48,277 bases of DNA, from positions 1 to 48,277 of the forward strand of contig JAEEVE010000002.1 of the NCBI GenBank assembly GCA_016290765.1. The letters are read 5' to 3'. How positions within the stretch are numbered: position 1 is the stretch's first letter; each line of letters begins with the position of its first letter. Position numbers and translations under genes: made by a program. The notes under the pieces are model-generated. The model had not been told where the DNA came from, did no database searches, and saw only the letters and a program-made list of their open reading frames with translations. Positions 36,436 through 46,350 of this stretch are shown here, piece after piece. This DNA comes from Muribaculaceae bacterium (GTDB taxonomy: Bacteria; Bacteroidota; Bacteroidia; Bacteroidales; Muribaculaceae).

Positions 36436-39400
36436 ATGAAGAAATTGCTATTCTTTCTGACAACTGCATTACTGGCCTTGTCAGTGTCGGCCGCACCAGT
36501 GAACCTGAATACGGCCATGAACAAAGCACAGAGTTTCTTAAAAAAGGAACTGTATGCAGGTAAAATGATGTCACCAGCTGCCACGCAGCCCGTGCTGCTC
36601 AAGGCCGAGATGGGAAAGACGGTCAACGAGCCTGTTTATTACATCTTCAACACTGCAACCACTTTTATTGTCGTTGCCGGTGATGACCGCGCTGATGAAA
36701 TCCTCATGATTGGCGACCAACCACTGCCCGATGTGAATCTGCTCCCACCGGGTCTGCAAGATATGTTGGGTCAATATAAGGACCAGATATCCTACTTGCA
36801 GGAGAATCCTACCATGGAGGCCAACCTGATGGCCGACCCAGTGAAGGGTCGCAAGGCTTCGGTGACTGGTACCTATGGTCCACTGTTGACCTGCAATTGG
36901 GATCAGGAAGCACCTTATTATAACCAATGCAAGTTCGGCAGCTACCAGTGCTTGACGGGCTGTCCCGCAACCTCGGCATCGATGGTGTTCTACTTCTGGA
37001 AATACCCCACCGCTGCAACTCCCGCAGTGCCAGGTTACAAGTCAACCATCAGCTACTCCAGCTATGGCTCAAGGAGCTACACACACACGGCACTTCCCTC
37101 GGTTGTCTTTGACTGGGCGAATATGCTTGATTCCTATACCGGAAGTTACACGACTGCACAAGGCAACGCAGTGGCCACACTGATGCACTATGTCGGACAG
37201 GCCGAGCGCATGGGATATGGCACAAGCGCCGCTGGAGGTAGCGGTGTAAGCGTCGACAGCGTCTGCAACATTCGCGATGCCTTCACCTTCTTTGGTTACA
37301 ATGCCAGCACCACGCGCTTTGTCAAGAAGACCAGCGCTTATAGCGGTGGCACCACTCTCTATAGCGATTCTCAGTGGGGCGAGATGATCCAGACTGAGAT
37401 GGCCGAAGGACGTCCTATCGTCTTCTGCGCAGTGAGCTCCAACGCAGGCGGACATGCATTCAATGTCGACGGTTACCGTAGCAGTGACAATAAATACCAC
37501 GTCAACTTCGGTTGGAGTGGCAGTGGCAACGCCTGGTGCTCGCTCAATGCCTTCGGATATAGCAGCTACAACTTCAATGTCTATCAGCAGATGGTCATTG
37601 GTATCCAGCCGCCAACGAGCACGGCAACTCCTAAACTGACTGTTAGCCCCGCATCGCTGAGCTTCAGCACAACTGCTGGACAGACCGTCAGCAAGACCTT
37701 TACTGTCACCGGTAGCAACCTCACCGGCAGTGTGAGCCTTGCGTTGACCGATGCCAATGGGGTGTATACCATCTCGCCCTCAACCATCAGTGCCAGCGCC
37801 GCTGCCAGCGGAGCAACGGTCACCGTGACCTACAAACCCACTGCAGCCGGTACTCACACGGGCAGTATCAAGCTTACCAGCACGGGTGCGACGGCAGTCA
37901 CTGTGGCGATGAGCGGTACAGCTCAGGCAGCAACACTCGAGACCTACACGCCGGTCATGAGCGCAGCTAACAGCAGCTACATCACTTCGACCAGCTTCCG
38001 TGCAAGCTGGACCGATCAGACGCCTACTGCTAATGTCGCTAGCTATACCCTTCAGGTCGATGAGAAGGGAAGTACTCCCACTACCTCACAGCTTGCCAAC
38101 ATTGACTTGAGCAGTGTGCAGGCGGTGACCAACTCCAATGGCTACCTCAGTGACATTTCGAGCAACATCACCAGCTATCTGGGAACGGGATGGACCGCAT
38201 CAACTTATGTCTACGCAAACACTGGCATGCTCATCACCAAGGGCAGCCTCGTGTCGCCCACTTATAGCCTGACAGGCTACAGCAAGGTGACTGTCAAGGT
38301 GAAAGCCGCTTCTTACTACTCAAGCTACTATGGCAACGCCACACTGAGCGTGGGCACTGGCAGCCAGACCAAGACGCAGGCTCTGACCGACAACGCCACT
38401 GAGTATACCTTTGTGCTCAACTGCTCAACGAGCGACAAGGTGACCATCAAGTCGACCAGCAACTACATCGCTGTAAGCAGCATTCAGATTATCGCTGGCG
38501 ATGCTACATCGCTCAATGCCAGTGAAACCGGAGGAACTACAACTCGCACCATCACGGGTATCACCAACAAGTACTACACCGTGAGCAACCTCAAGGAGGC
38601 AGGCACGTTCAACTACAAGGTGAAGGCTATCTACACCGACGGCACTTCGAGCGCTTGGAGTAATGTCCAAACCGTGACCCTGAATGAGGCTACGCAAACT
38701 GCAACTCCGACGCTGACCGTCACGCCCACCTCGCTGAGCATGTCGGCTAAGGTTGGTGAGACTAAGACCGCTACTTTCAAGGTGACTGGCGCTGACCTGA
38801 CTGGCAATGTGACTCTCACGTTGACCGACAACAACGGCGTCTATAGCATCACTCCCACTACCATTACTGCAGCCAATGCAGCCAAGGGTGTGAACGTGAC
38901 CGTTACCTATGCACCCACCGCTGCTGGCACGCAGACGGCAAGCATCAAGGTGGCTAGCACTGGTGCCGAGAACAAGACTGTCTCGGTCAGTGGAACTGCT
39001 ACGCTCGACAAGGCGACACCAGTTGCAAATGCTGCTACGGGCATCAACAACACGGGCTTCACAGCCAATTGGACTCACAATGTGAATGCGGCTAGCGTCT
39101 CAAGCTACTCGCTCTATGTCAACCTTGAGTCGCAGCCTAGCGATCCCGATCCCGAACCTCAGGCAACCTTACTTGGGTCGATTGACGGAAGCAAGTACAC
39201 TGGTAGCTACACATCTATCACGCTGACCTCGCCATGGGGCGGATCGAATGTCAAGGGTGGTAACGGTGCCGTTTACACTAAGAACTCATCGTCATGGTGG
39301 TGGAGTTCGTCGACGACCTACGGCACTATCACTTACACCGTTCCTTCGGGATACAGCAACGCCACCTTCACGGTGCAGATTACCACCTCGAACAACTCAT

Positions 39401-39942
39401 ATGGCTCGGGCAACATCACCGTCAAGTCGGCAAAGACTTCGGCTGTTGGACACTCATTTGCTAAGAATGAGACCTATAGCTGGACAGTTACCGCTAGCGC
39501 AGGCGATAAGATTACCATCTACTCGACCAGCAGCAACTACTCGCCCGACATGACCCTGATTAACATCTATGCCGGAACGCCGTCGCTCAATGCAACGCAA
39601 ACTGGTGACAACACCGCAATCACAGTGACGGGCATTGAGCCGGGTCAGACTAGCTACACGCTGAACAACCTCATCGCGGGGGCTACCTACTCATACTATG
39701 TGGTCGCCAAGTACATCGATGGAACCAGCGCTACCAGCAACTCTCAGGAGGTGACACTTACCAGCCTTGGTGTGATGGGTGGAGAACACACGGCTATCGA
39801 TACCATCAACGGTGATGAAGTCGAGTCGGTGACCTACGTCAACATGGCAGGTGTGCAGAGCAACGAACCCTTCGACGGCATCAACATCAAGGTGGTGCGC
39901 TATAAGAACGGAACCATGAAGAGCTGCAAGGTGCTCTATTAA
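36436..39942 (+). CDS. C10 family (streptopain/interpain-like) cysteine peptidase with Ig-like and FnIII-like modules
   Basis: Signal peptide, Spi-like propeptide, catalytic CLTGCPATSASMVFYFWKYP (Cys codon 36961-36963) and NAGGHAFNVDGY (His codon 37453-37455), duplicated Ig-like modules, two FnIII-like modules, C-terminal VTYVNMAGVQSNEPFDGINIKVVRYKNGTMKSCKVLY resembling T9SS-type sorting tails. Confidence 0.88.
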   Translation: MKKLLFFLTTALLALSVSAAPVNLNTAMNKAQSFLKKELYAGKMMSPAATQPVLLKAEMGKTVNEPVYYIFNTATTFIVVAGDDRADEILMIGDQPLPDVNLLPPGLQDMLGQYKDQISYLQENPTMEANLMADPVKGRKASVTGTYGPLLTCNWDQEAPYYNQCKFGSYQCLTGCPATSASMVFYFWKYPTAATPAVPGYKSTISYSSYGSRSYTHTALPSVVFDWANMLDSYTGSYTTAQGNAVATLMHYVGQAERMGYGTSAAGGSGVSVDSVCNIRDAFTFFGYNASTTRFVKKTSAYSGGTTLYSDSQWGEMIQTEMAEGRPIVFCAVSSNAGGHAFNVDGYRSSDNKYHVNFGWSGSGNAWCSLNAFGYSSYNFNVYQQMVIGIQPPTSTATPKLTVSPASLSFSTTAGQTVSKTFTVTGSNLTGSVSLALTDANGVYTISPSTISASAAASGATVTVTYKPTAAGTHTGSIKLTSTGATAVTVAMSGTAQAATLETYTPVMSAANSSYITSTSFRASWTDQTPTANVASYTLQVDEKGSTPTTSQLANIDLSSVQAVTNSNGYLSDISSNITSYLGTGWTASTYVYANTGMLITKGSLVSPTYSLTGYSKVTVKVKAASYYSSYYGNATLSVGTGSQTKTQALTDNATEYTFVLNCSTSDKVTIKSTSNYIAVSSIQIIAGDATSLNASETGGTTTRTITGITNKYYTVSNLKEAGTFNYKVKAIYTDGTSSAWSNVQTVTLNEATQTATPTLTVTPTSLSMSAKVGETKTATFKVTGADLTGNVTLTLTDNNGVYSITPTTITAANAAKGVNVTVTYAPTAAGTQTASIKVASTGAENKTVSVSGTATLDKATPVANAATGINNTGFTANWTHNVNAASVSSYSLYVNLESQPSDPDPEPQATLLGSIDGSKYTGSYTSITLTSPWGGSNVKGGNGAVYTKNSSSWWWSSSTTYGTITYTVPSGYSNATFTVQITTSNNSYGSGNITVKSAKTSAVGHSFAKNETYSWTVTASAGDKITIYSTSSNYSPDMTLINIYAGTPSLNATQTGDNTAITVTGIEPGQTSYTLNNLIAGATYSYYVVAKYIDGTSATSNSQEVTLTSLGVMGGEHTAIDTINGDEVESVTYVNMAGVQSNEPFDGINIKVVRYKNGTMKSCKVLY
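37624..37923 (+). repeat. Intragenic duplicated Ig-like module, copy 1 (100 codons)
   Basis: ATPKLTVSPASLSFSTTAGQTVSKTFTVTGSNLTGSVSLALTDANGVYTISPSTISA...SGTA. Confidence 0.8.
38701..39000 (+). repeat. Intragenic duplicated Ig-like module, copy 2 (100 codons)
   Basis: ATPTLTVTPTSLSMSAKVGETKTATFKVTGADLTGNVTLTLTDNNGVYSITPTTITA...SGTA. Confidence 0.8.
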
Positions 39943-39984
39943 TGACATCTAAAGTCTATTTGACTTATTGATTACAATCGCTTT

Positions 39985-40017
39985 AAGGGGGCGGTGCTAC
40001 ACAAGGCACCGCCCCTT
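39985..40017 (+). terminator. Terminator after C10 peptidase gene
   Basis: AAGGGGGCGGTGC-tacacaag-GCACCGCCCCTT hairpin with one G bulge. Confidence 0.7.
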
Positions 40018-40107
40018 GGTTTGTTAATTGTGCAAAAAAACTTTGAAAACTTTTTGCGTTTTGAAAGTTTTCCACTACTTTTGCACGCCGAAACTATTTT
40101 TGTTTTT

Positions 40108-40734
40108 ATGAGCACTCAAGAACATATCATCACCGAGGCGGGAAAACTGCTCTCACGCGTGGGACCACAATCCATGACCATGGACCTTGTGGCGCGCAAC
40201 TGTGGCATCAGCAAGCGCACGCTCTATGAGAATTTCCCCGACAAACGGACGCTCATCAAGGAGTGCATCGATGCCGACCATAAGCGACAAGACCAGGAAG
40301 TGCGCCGCATCTTTGAGGCGGCCGACAACTGCTTCGATGCGTTGTTACAGGTCTATGCGCGTGTGCGCAACTATTTGGAGGAGACCCCTATGAACTTTGT
40401 CGATGAGATTAAACGGCTTTATCCCGAAATCTTCGTACACCAGCAGGAGCAGGAGAAGCAATTCGTACAGGGGTTGAGCAACGTCTTGCGCAAGGCCCAG
40501 GACGAGGGGCATGTCATCAAGGGAATCAACACCGACATCGCCGCGTTCCTCTTCCTCTCGACCATGCGTAACTTGCACCACAGCGACCGCCTCAAGGACT
40601 ATGGCTTTAATGATGTCGAGGTCTTTGACGGTGCTTTCCTTAACTTCCTGCGTGGCATGGCCACTCTCGAAGGCATCGACTATATCGACACCCTGCTCAA
40701 GCAACGCAATATCAAAAAAGAAACAACAATATGA
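40108..40734 (+). CDS. TetR/AcrR family transcriptional regulator
   Basis: MSTQEHIITEAGKLLSRVGPQSMTMDLVARNCGISKRTLYENFPDKRTLI HTH; start corrected from 39994. Overlaps next gene by ATGA. Confidence 0.88.
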   Translation: MSTQEHIITEAGKLLSRVGPQSMTMDLVARNCGISKRTLYENFPDKRTLIKECIDADHKRQDQEVRRIFEAADNCFDALLQVYARVRNYLEETPMNFVDEIKRLYPEIFVHQQEQEKQFVQGLSNVLRKAQDEGHVIKGINTDIAAFLFLSTMRNLHHSDRLKDYGFNDVEVFDGAFLNFLRGMATLEGIDYIDTLLKQRNIKKETTI

Positions 40735-42059
40735 AACTGAAGAAATTATTCATCTCAACGATGCTGGTGGCTGTAGCAGCGACCGCTGGGGCACAAAATG
40801 TGCTACCCCTGTCGCTGGATCAGTGCATACGCATCGCGCTTAGCGACAACCCCACCGTCAAGGTCGACTCGATGGAAATCAAGCGCGTCGATTATGCCCG
40901 CAAGCTGACACTGGGCCAACTGTACCCGCAAATTACAGCCAATGGTCAGTATACCCGTAACCTGGCTATCCAGACCATCTATATGGATGCTGGCGACGGT
41001 GAGACTCGCGCCATCAAGATGGGACGTGACAACACCTATGCAGCCGGATTCCAGGCTCAGGTGCCTCTCGTTATGCCCACTTTGTGGCGAACCATCAAGC
41101 TCAACGACAACCAGATTCTGCAGAACCTGGAAAAGGCTCGTGCCACCAAGCTTAACCTGGTTAACCAGGTGAAAAACACCTACTATGCGCTCTTGCTTGC
41201 TCAAGACAGCAAGCGCGTCATCGAGGCGAGCCATGCTACCGCTCAGAACCATGCAGCCATCTATCAAAAGCAGTTTGAACTGGGTACCGCCAGCGAGTAT
41301 GATGTCTTGCGAGCCAATGTGGCCGTGACCAACCTCGAGCCCTCGATCCTGGAGGCCGAGAACACCATCAAGCAGCTCGAGCTCCAGCTCAAGTTGCTCA
41401 TGGGCATGGACGTGCGACAGGAAATTGAGCCTACCGAGACGCTCGAGCAGTACAAGAGCAGCATGTACGGTCGTTACCTAGCCACCGATACCTCGCTGGT
41501 CAAGAATACCTCGTTGAAAACACTGGATTTGCAGACCGACTACCTCAAGAAGTCCGTCGATGTGCAGAAGGCCGCTTGGATTCCTACCCTCACGGGCACG
41601 GGCAACCTCATGTGGAACTCGATGTCGATGGGCAACCCATTTAAGAATTTCCAGTGGACAAAGTCATCGGCAGTGGGCCTCACCTTGTCGTTCCCCATAT
41701 TCACAGGCTTCCAGCGTATCAACCGCATCAAGCAGGCGCAAATCCAAGCCGATGAGATGCGCTGGCAGCGTGAGAACCTCGAGCGCTCGCTACATGTGCA
41801 GGTGCAGAGCCAGATGGACAACATCAACAAGAGTATCAAACAGATTGAGAGTAACGAGGGGGGTGTGCGTCAGGCCGAGAAAGCCAACGACATCATGCAG
41901 AAGAGCTTCCAAATTGGAGCCGCCTCGTTCATCCAGCTGCGTGACACTGACGACGCCCTGCTGAGCGCACGCCTGAGCTACTTTCAGGCCATCTACAACT
42001 ACCTCGTCGCCGAGAGTAACCTCGAGAACGTGCTCGGCAACACTCACTATGTGAACTAA
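40731..42059 (+). CDS. TolC family outer membrane efflux protein
   Basis: Signal peptide, LSLDQCIRIALSDNPTVKVDSMEIKRVDYARKLTLGQLYPQI, duplicated coiled-coil OEP pattern. Confidence 0.92.
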   Translation: MKLKKLFISTMLVAVAATAGAQNVLPLSLDQCIRIALSDNPTVKVDSMEIKRVDYARKLTLGQLYPQITANGQYTRNLAIQTIYMDAGDGETRAIKMGRDNTYAAGFQAQVPLVMPTLWRTIKLNDNQILQNLEKARATKLNLVNQVKNTYYALLLAQDSKRVIEASHATAQNHAAIYQKQFELGTASEYDVLRANVAVTNLEPSILEAENTIKQLELQLKLLMGMDVRQEIEPTETLEQYKSSMYGRYLATDTSLVKNTSLKTLDLQTDYLKKSVDVQKAAWIPTLTGTGNLMWNSMSMGNPFKNFQWTKSSAVGLTLSFPIFTGFQRINRIKQAQIQADEMRWQRENLERSLHVQVQSQMDNINKSIKQIESNEGGVRQAEKANDIMQKSFQIGAASFIQLRDTDDALLSARLSYFQAIYNYLVAESNLENVLGNTHYVN

Positions 42060-42073
42060 AATAAAACCTAGAT

Positions 42074-43123
42074 ATGAAGACTAAAGGACTATTAATCATG
42101 GCCATGGGCGTGATGCTGCTGGCCGCGTGCAGCAAGAAGGACGACAAGGCCCAGGGGCAGAAAGAAGAACTGCCCATGGTGAAAGTAGAAACAGTGTATG
42201 ACGAGGATGTGGCGCAAGAGAGCGAGTACACAGCTACGGTCGAGGCATTCAAGACCAACAACATCTCGTCGAACAATGGCGCTCGCATCAAGCGACTGCT
42301 CGTGGATGTGGGCAGTCATGTGCGCGCTGGGCAGAGCGTGGTCGTCCTCGATGACGTGAACATTGCTACCCAGCAGGCCGCCATCGACCAGCAAAAAATC
42401 CAGCTGGCCAACGCCAAGCGCGACTTGGACCGCATGAAGGAACTCGTCAAGATTGGCGGCGGCACACAGCAGAGCGTCGACCAAATGCAGGCCGCCTACG
42501 ATGCGCAGGTGCGTGCCATCGAGTCGACACAACGACAACTGCGCACAATGAAAGAGAACACGGTGCTCACTTCGCCCGTCAGCGGTGTGGTGACCATGAA
42601 GAACTATGATGCAGGTGACCTGCCGGCAGGCCCCATCTTGGTCATTGAGCAGCAGCAGCCACTCAAGGTGGTGGTCAACGTCAACGAGGGTGACTTCCCC
42701 AAGGTGAAGACGGGCATGCCTGTTGACGTGCGCCTCGACACCTATGGCGAGGAGGTCTTCCCGGGACGTGTGCATATCATTCATCCCACCATCAATCCCA
42801 ACAACCGCACCTTTGAGGTCGAGATTACCATCGCCAATGCAGGGAACCGCGTCCATACGGGTATGTTTGCCCGCGTGAGCTTCAACTTCGGTACCACCCA
42901 CAATGTGGTGGTAAGTGACCGTGCCATCCAGAAGCAGACCGGTTCAGGACTCCGCTATGTCTATGTCTATCATAATGGCACAGTCGAGTTCCGCGAGGTG
43001 ACCCTGGGACGTCGCCTGGAGAACCGCTTTGAGATTGTCAGTGGCCTCACTCCGGGAACGCAAGTTGTCACCGAAGGCCAAAGCCGACTCACAAACGGTG
43101 CCAAGGTCGAACTGATTAAATAA
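42074..43123 (+). CDS. RND efflux periplasmic adaptor (HlyD/MFP family) lipoprotein
   Basis: MLLAACSKK lipobox, LLVDVGSHVRAGQSVVVLDD, TSPVSGVVTMKNYDAGDL, LTPGTQVVTEGQSRLTNGAKVELIK. Confidence 0.92.
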   Translation: MKTKGLLIMAMGVMLLAACSKKDDKAQGQKEELPMVKVETVYDEDVAQESEYTATVEAFKTNNISSNNGARIKRLLVDVGSHVRAGQSVVVLDDVNIATQQAAIDQQKIQLANAKRDLDRMKELVKIGGGTQQSVDQMQAAYDAQVRAIESTQRQLRTMKENTVLTSPVSGVVTMKNYDAGDLPAGPILVIEQQQPLKVVVNVNEGDFPKVKTGMPVDVRLDTYGEEVFPGRVHIIHPTINPNNRTFEVEITIANAGNRVHTGMFARVSFNFGTTHNVVVSDRAIQKQTGSGLRYVYVYHNGTVEFREVTLGRRLENRFEIVSGLTPGTQVVTEGQSRLTNGAKVELIK

Positions 43124-43163
43124 TGCCACAAAGAATTCTTAATTCATAATTCTGAATTAAATA

Positions 43164-46100
43164 ATGAGTCTATATAGTAGTTCAGTGAAACGACCGGTGA
43201 CCACAATCCTTATTTTTGTGGCTGTCGTTATTATCGGTCTGTTCTCACTACAGAAATTGCCCATTGACCTATATCCCGATATCGACACCAACACCATCAT
43301 GGTGATGACCAGTTATCAGGGAGCCAGTGCGCAAGATATTGAGCAAAACCTGACCCGACCGCTTGAAAACACCCTCAACTCGGTCGAGCACCTCAAGCAC
43401 ATCACCAGCAACTCGCGCGAGAACATCTCTATCATCACACTTGAGTTTGAGTATGGTTACGATATCGACGCGTTGACCAATGATGTGCGCGATAAGTTGG
43501 ACATGATCTCGAGCTTCTTGCCCGATGATGCCAACACGCCCGTGATCTTCAAGTTCTCGAGCGACATGATCCCCATCGCCCTGCTCTCGGTGCAGGCGCA
43601 CGAGAGTCTGCCTGGACTGTACAAGATTCTGGACGAGAACGTCGCCAATACCCTGGCGCGCGTCGATGGCGTGGGTTCGGTGTCAATCGCCGGTGCACCC
43701 AAGCGCGAGGTACACGTCTATCTTGACCCTATACGCATGGAGGGCTACAACATCAGTGTTGAGACGGTGGCATCGCTCATCGGTGCCGAGAACCGCAATA
43801 TTCCAGGCGGTACGTTCGACATTGGCAACGAGACCTATTCGCTGCGCGTGCAGGGTGAGTTCAAGGATCCTGAGGAGATGAAGAATATTGTGGTTGGTGC
43901 CAGCAATGGCGGTGTGGTCCACTTGAGCGATATCGCAACCATTGACGACTCCCTCGAGGAGCGTGCACAAGAGTCGTTCACCGACGGCCAGCGTGGCGCT
44001 ATGATCATCATCCAGAAGCAGAGCGGAGCCAACAGTGTGCAAATCTCTGAGAAGGTAGGCAAGATTTTGCCGTCCATTCAGAAAAACCTGCCCAGTGATG
44101 TCAAACTTGACTATATCGTTGACACTAGCGAGAACATTCGCAACACTATCGCCTCGTTGACCGAGACGGTGCTCTATGCTTTGTTGTTCGTCGTTCTGGT
44201 GGTGTTCTTCTTCCTGGGACGATGGCGCGCAACAGTCATCATCGTTCTCACCATCCCCATCTCGTTGATTGCGTCGTTTATCTATCTGTTCGCAACAGGC
44301 AACTCGTTGAATATCGTGTCGCTGTCGTCACTTTCTATTTCAATTGGTATGGTGGTCGACGATGCCATTGTGGTGTTGGAAAACATCACCACGCACATCG
44401 AACGCGGTGCAGCACCCAAGCAGGCCGCAGTCCATGGCACCAACGAGGTGGCTATCTCGGTCATCGCGTCGACCTTGACACTGATTGCGGTGTTCTTCCC
44501 GTTGACACTGGTCACTGGTATGACAGGTGTGTTGTTCCGTCAGCTGGGATGGATGGTCACCATCATGATGATTATCTCAACCACTGCCGCACTGTCGTTG
44601 ACCCCGATGTTGTGCTCGCGCATGCTCAAGCAACACCGTCAAGACAGCCCGCTGTTCCACAAAATCTATGGCCCTGTCGAGCATGTGCTTGACAAGTTGG
44701 ACGACGGTTTCACACGCATCCTGCGCGTCTGCGTTACCCATCGCTGGATTACCACAGCGGTGGCACTTGGCGTATTCGTGTTCTCGATGTTCTTGATGCG
44801 ATTTGTCGGTAGTGAGTTCTTCCCCACAAGCGACAACAGCCGCCTGGGTGTCACCCTTGAGTTGCCCATCGGTAGCCGCGTTGAATTGGCCAAGGATGTG
44901 AGTGAACGCATCTACAAGGAGTGGAAGGAGAAATACCCCGAAATCAAGGTGTTCAACTATACCGTTGGCCAGGCTAGCAGCGATAACACTTTCGCATCCA
45001 TGCAGAACAATGGCTCGCACATCATTTCGATGAACATCAAGCTGTTGAAACCTAACGAGCGCAAACGCGGCATCGTTGAGATTGCCGGACTGATGCGTGA
45101 AGACCTCAAGCATTATCCCGAGCTGAAAAAGGCCTTGGTCAATGTTGGTGGTAGCCGTGGTGGAGGCATGAGCGGACAAAACACGCTCAACTATGAGATT
45201 TACGGCTACGATTTCGAGAAGACCGACACAGTGGCACAGCGGCTCAAGCGACTGCTGCAAGGCGTCGAGGGCGCAGCCGATATCAACATCAGCCGTTCGG
45301 ACTACCAGCCCGAGTATCAGGTTGACTTTGATCGCGAAAAGCTTGCTATCTATGGCCTGAACCTGAGTTCGGCTGCTACCGCGTTGCGCAACCGCATCAA
45401 CGGTACCACGGCCAGTTATTTCCGCGAGGATGGTGACGAGTACGACATCAAGGTGATGTATGACAAGGAACACCGTCAGTCCATTAACGACATCGAGAAC
45501 ATTCTGCTCTATAACGCCATGGGGCAGGGCATACGTCTCAAGGAGGTGGGTACCGTTGTCGAGCGCTTTAACCCGCCCACCATCGAGCGTAAGGACCGTG
45601 AACGCATCATCACCGTATCGACCGTTATTCAAGACCGCGCCATGAGTGATGTCATCGCCGACGCACAACCGCTTATCGACAAGTTGGACATACCAGCTGG
45701 TGTCACTATCCAGCTGAGTGGTAGTTACGAGGACCAACAGGACTCGTTCCGCGATTTGGGATTGCTGGCATTGCTCATCATCATCCTGGTCTACATCGTC
45801 ATGGCATCGCAGTTTGAGTCGTTCACTTATCCCGGCATCATCATGACATCGATTATGTTTGCATTCTCGGGTATCGTGTTGATTCTGCTCGTTACAGGCA
45901 CCAACCTGAATATCATGTCAATGATCGGATCAATCATGTTGATTGGTATTGTGGTGAAGAATGGTATCGTGCTCATCGACTACATCACACTGAATCGTGA
46001 GCGTGGCATGAGCGTGCGTCGTGCAGTGCTCGATGCAGGTCACTCGCGTATGCGACCCGTGTTGATGACCTCACTGACCACCATCTTAGGTATGGTGCCC

Positions 46101-46307
46101 ATGGCGTTGGGTAGTGGCGAGGGTAGTGAGATGTGGCGGCCCATGGGTGTCGCCGTCATCGGTGGTTTGACCTTCTCGACCATCCTCACGCTGTTGTTCG
46201 TCCCGACAATGTACACCATCTTCGCGTTCAACGGCATCAAGCGTGCTCGCAAGAAGCACCACGCCCGTCTTGACGCCCAGGCTGCAAAGGCCCAGGCCAG
46301 CAAATAG
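43164..46307 (+). CDS. RND (HAE1-type) efflux permease
   Basis: KRPVTTILIFVAVVIIGLFSLQKLPIDLYPDIDTNTIMVMTSYQGASAQDIEQNLTRPLE; GMVVDDAIVVLENI; MSMIGSIMLIGIVVKNGIVLIDYI. Confidence 0.95.
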   Translation: MSLYSSSVKRPVTTILIFVAVVIIGLFSLQKLPIDLYPDIDTNTIMVMTSYQGASAQDIEQNLTRPLENTLNSVEHLKHITSNSRENISIITLEFEYGYDIDALTNDVRDKLDMISSFLPDDANTPVIFKFSSDMIPIALLSVQAHESLPGLYKILDENVANTLARVDGVGSVSIAGAPKREVHVYLDPIRMEGYNISVETVASLIGAENRNIPGGTFDIGNETYSLRVQGEFKDPEEMKNIVVGASNGGVVHLSDIATIDDSLEERAQESFTDGQRGAMIIIQKQSGANSVQISEKVGKILPSIQKNLPSDVKLDYIVDTSENIRNTIASLTETVLYALLFVVLVVFFFLGRWRATVIIVLTIPISLIASFIYLFATGNSLNIVSLSSLSISIGMVVDDAIVVLENITTHIERGAAPKQAAVHGTNEVAISVIASTLTLIAVFFPLTLVTGMTGVLFRQLGWMVTIMMIISTTAALSLTPMLCSRMLKQHRQDSPLFHKIYGPVEHVLDKLDDGFTRILRVCVTHRWITTAVALGVFVFSMFLMRFVGSEFFPTSDNSRLGVTLELPIGSRVELAKDVSERIYKEWKEKYPEIKVFNYTVGQASSDNTFASMQNNGSHIISMNIKLLKPNERKRGIVEIAGLMREDLKHYPELKKALVNVGGSRGGGMSGQNTLNYEIYGYDFEKTDTVAQRLKRLLQGVEGAADINISRSDYQPEYQVDFDREKLAIYGLNLSSAATALRNRINGTTASYFREDGDEYDIKVMYDKEHRQSINDIENILLYNAMGQGIRLKEVGTVVERFNPPTIERKDRERIITVSTVIQDRAMSDVIADAQPLIDKLDIPAGVTIQLSGSYEDQQDSFRDLGLLALLIIILVYIVMASQFESFTYPGIIMTSIMFAFSGIVLILLVTGTNLNIMSMIGSIMLIGIVVKNGIVLIDYITLNRERGMSVRRAVLDAGHSRMRPVLMTSLTTILGMVPMALGSGEGSEMWRPMGVAVIGGLTFSTILTLLFVPTMYTIFAFNGIKRARKKHHARLDAQAAKAQASK

Positions 46308-46350
46308 TCTTCAAATTATTTTCCTAAAAAACAATATTAAAAAAACTGTT

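Noticed and set aside
43136-43163. AATTC/GAATT-rich imperfect palindrome between adaptor and permease genes
   Set aside because: Short, AT-rich and low-complexity; the genes are plainly co-operonic and I could not support a regulatory call.
44577-45737. 386-aa minus-strand ORF
   Set aside because: Antisense to the RND permease; shadow ORF.
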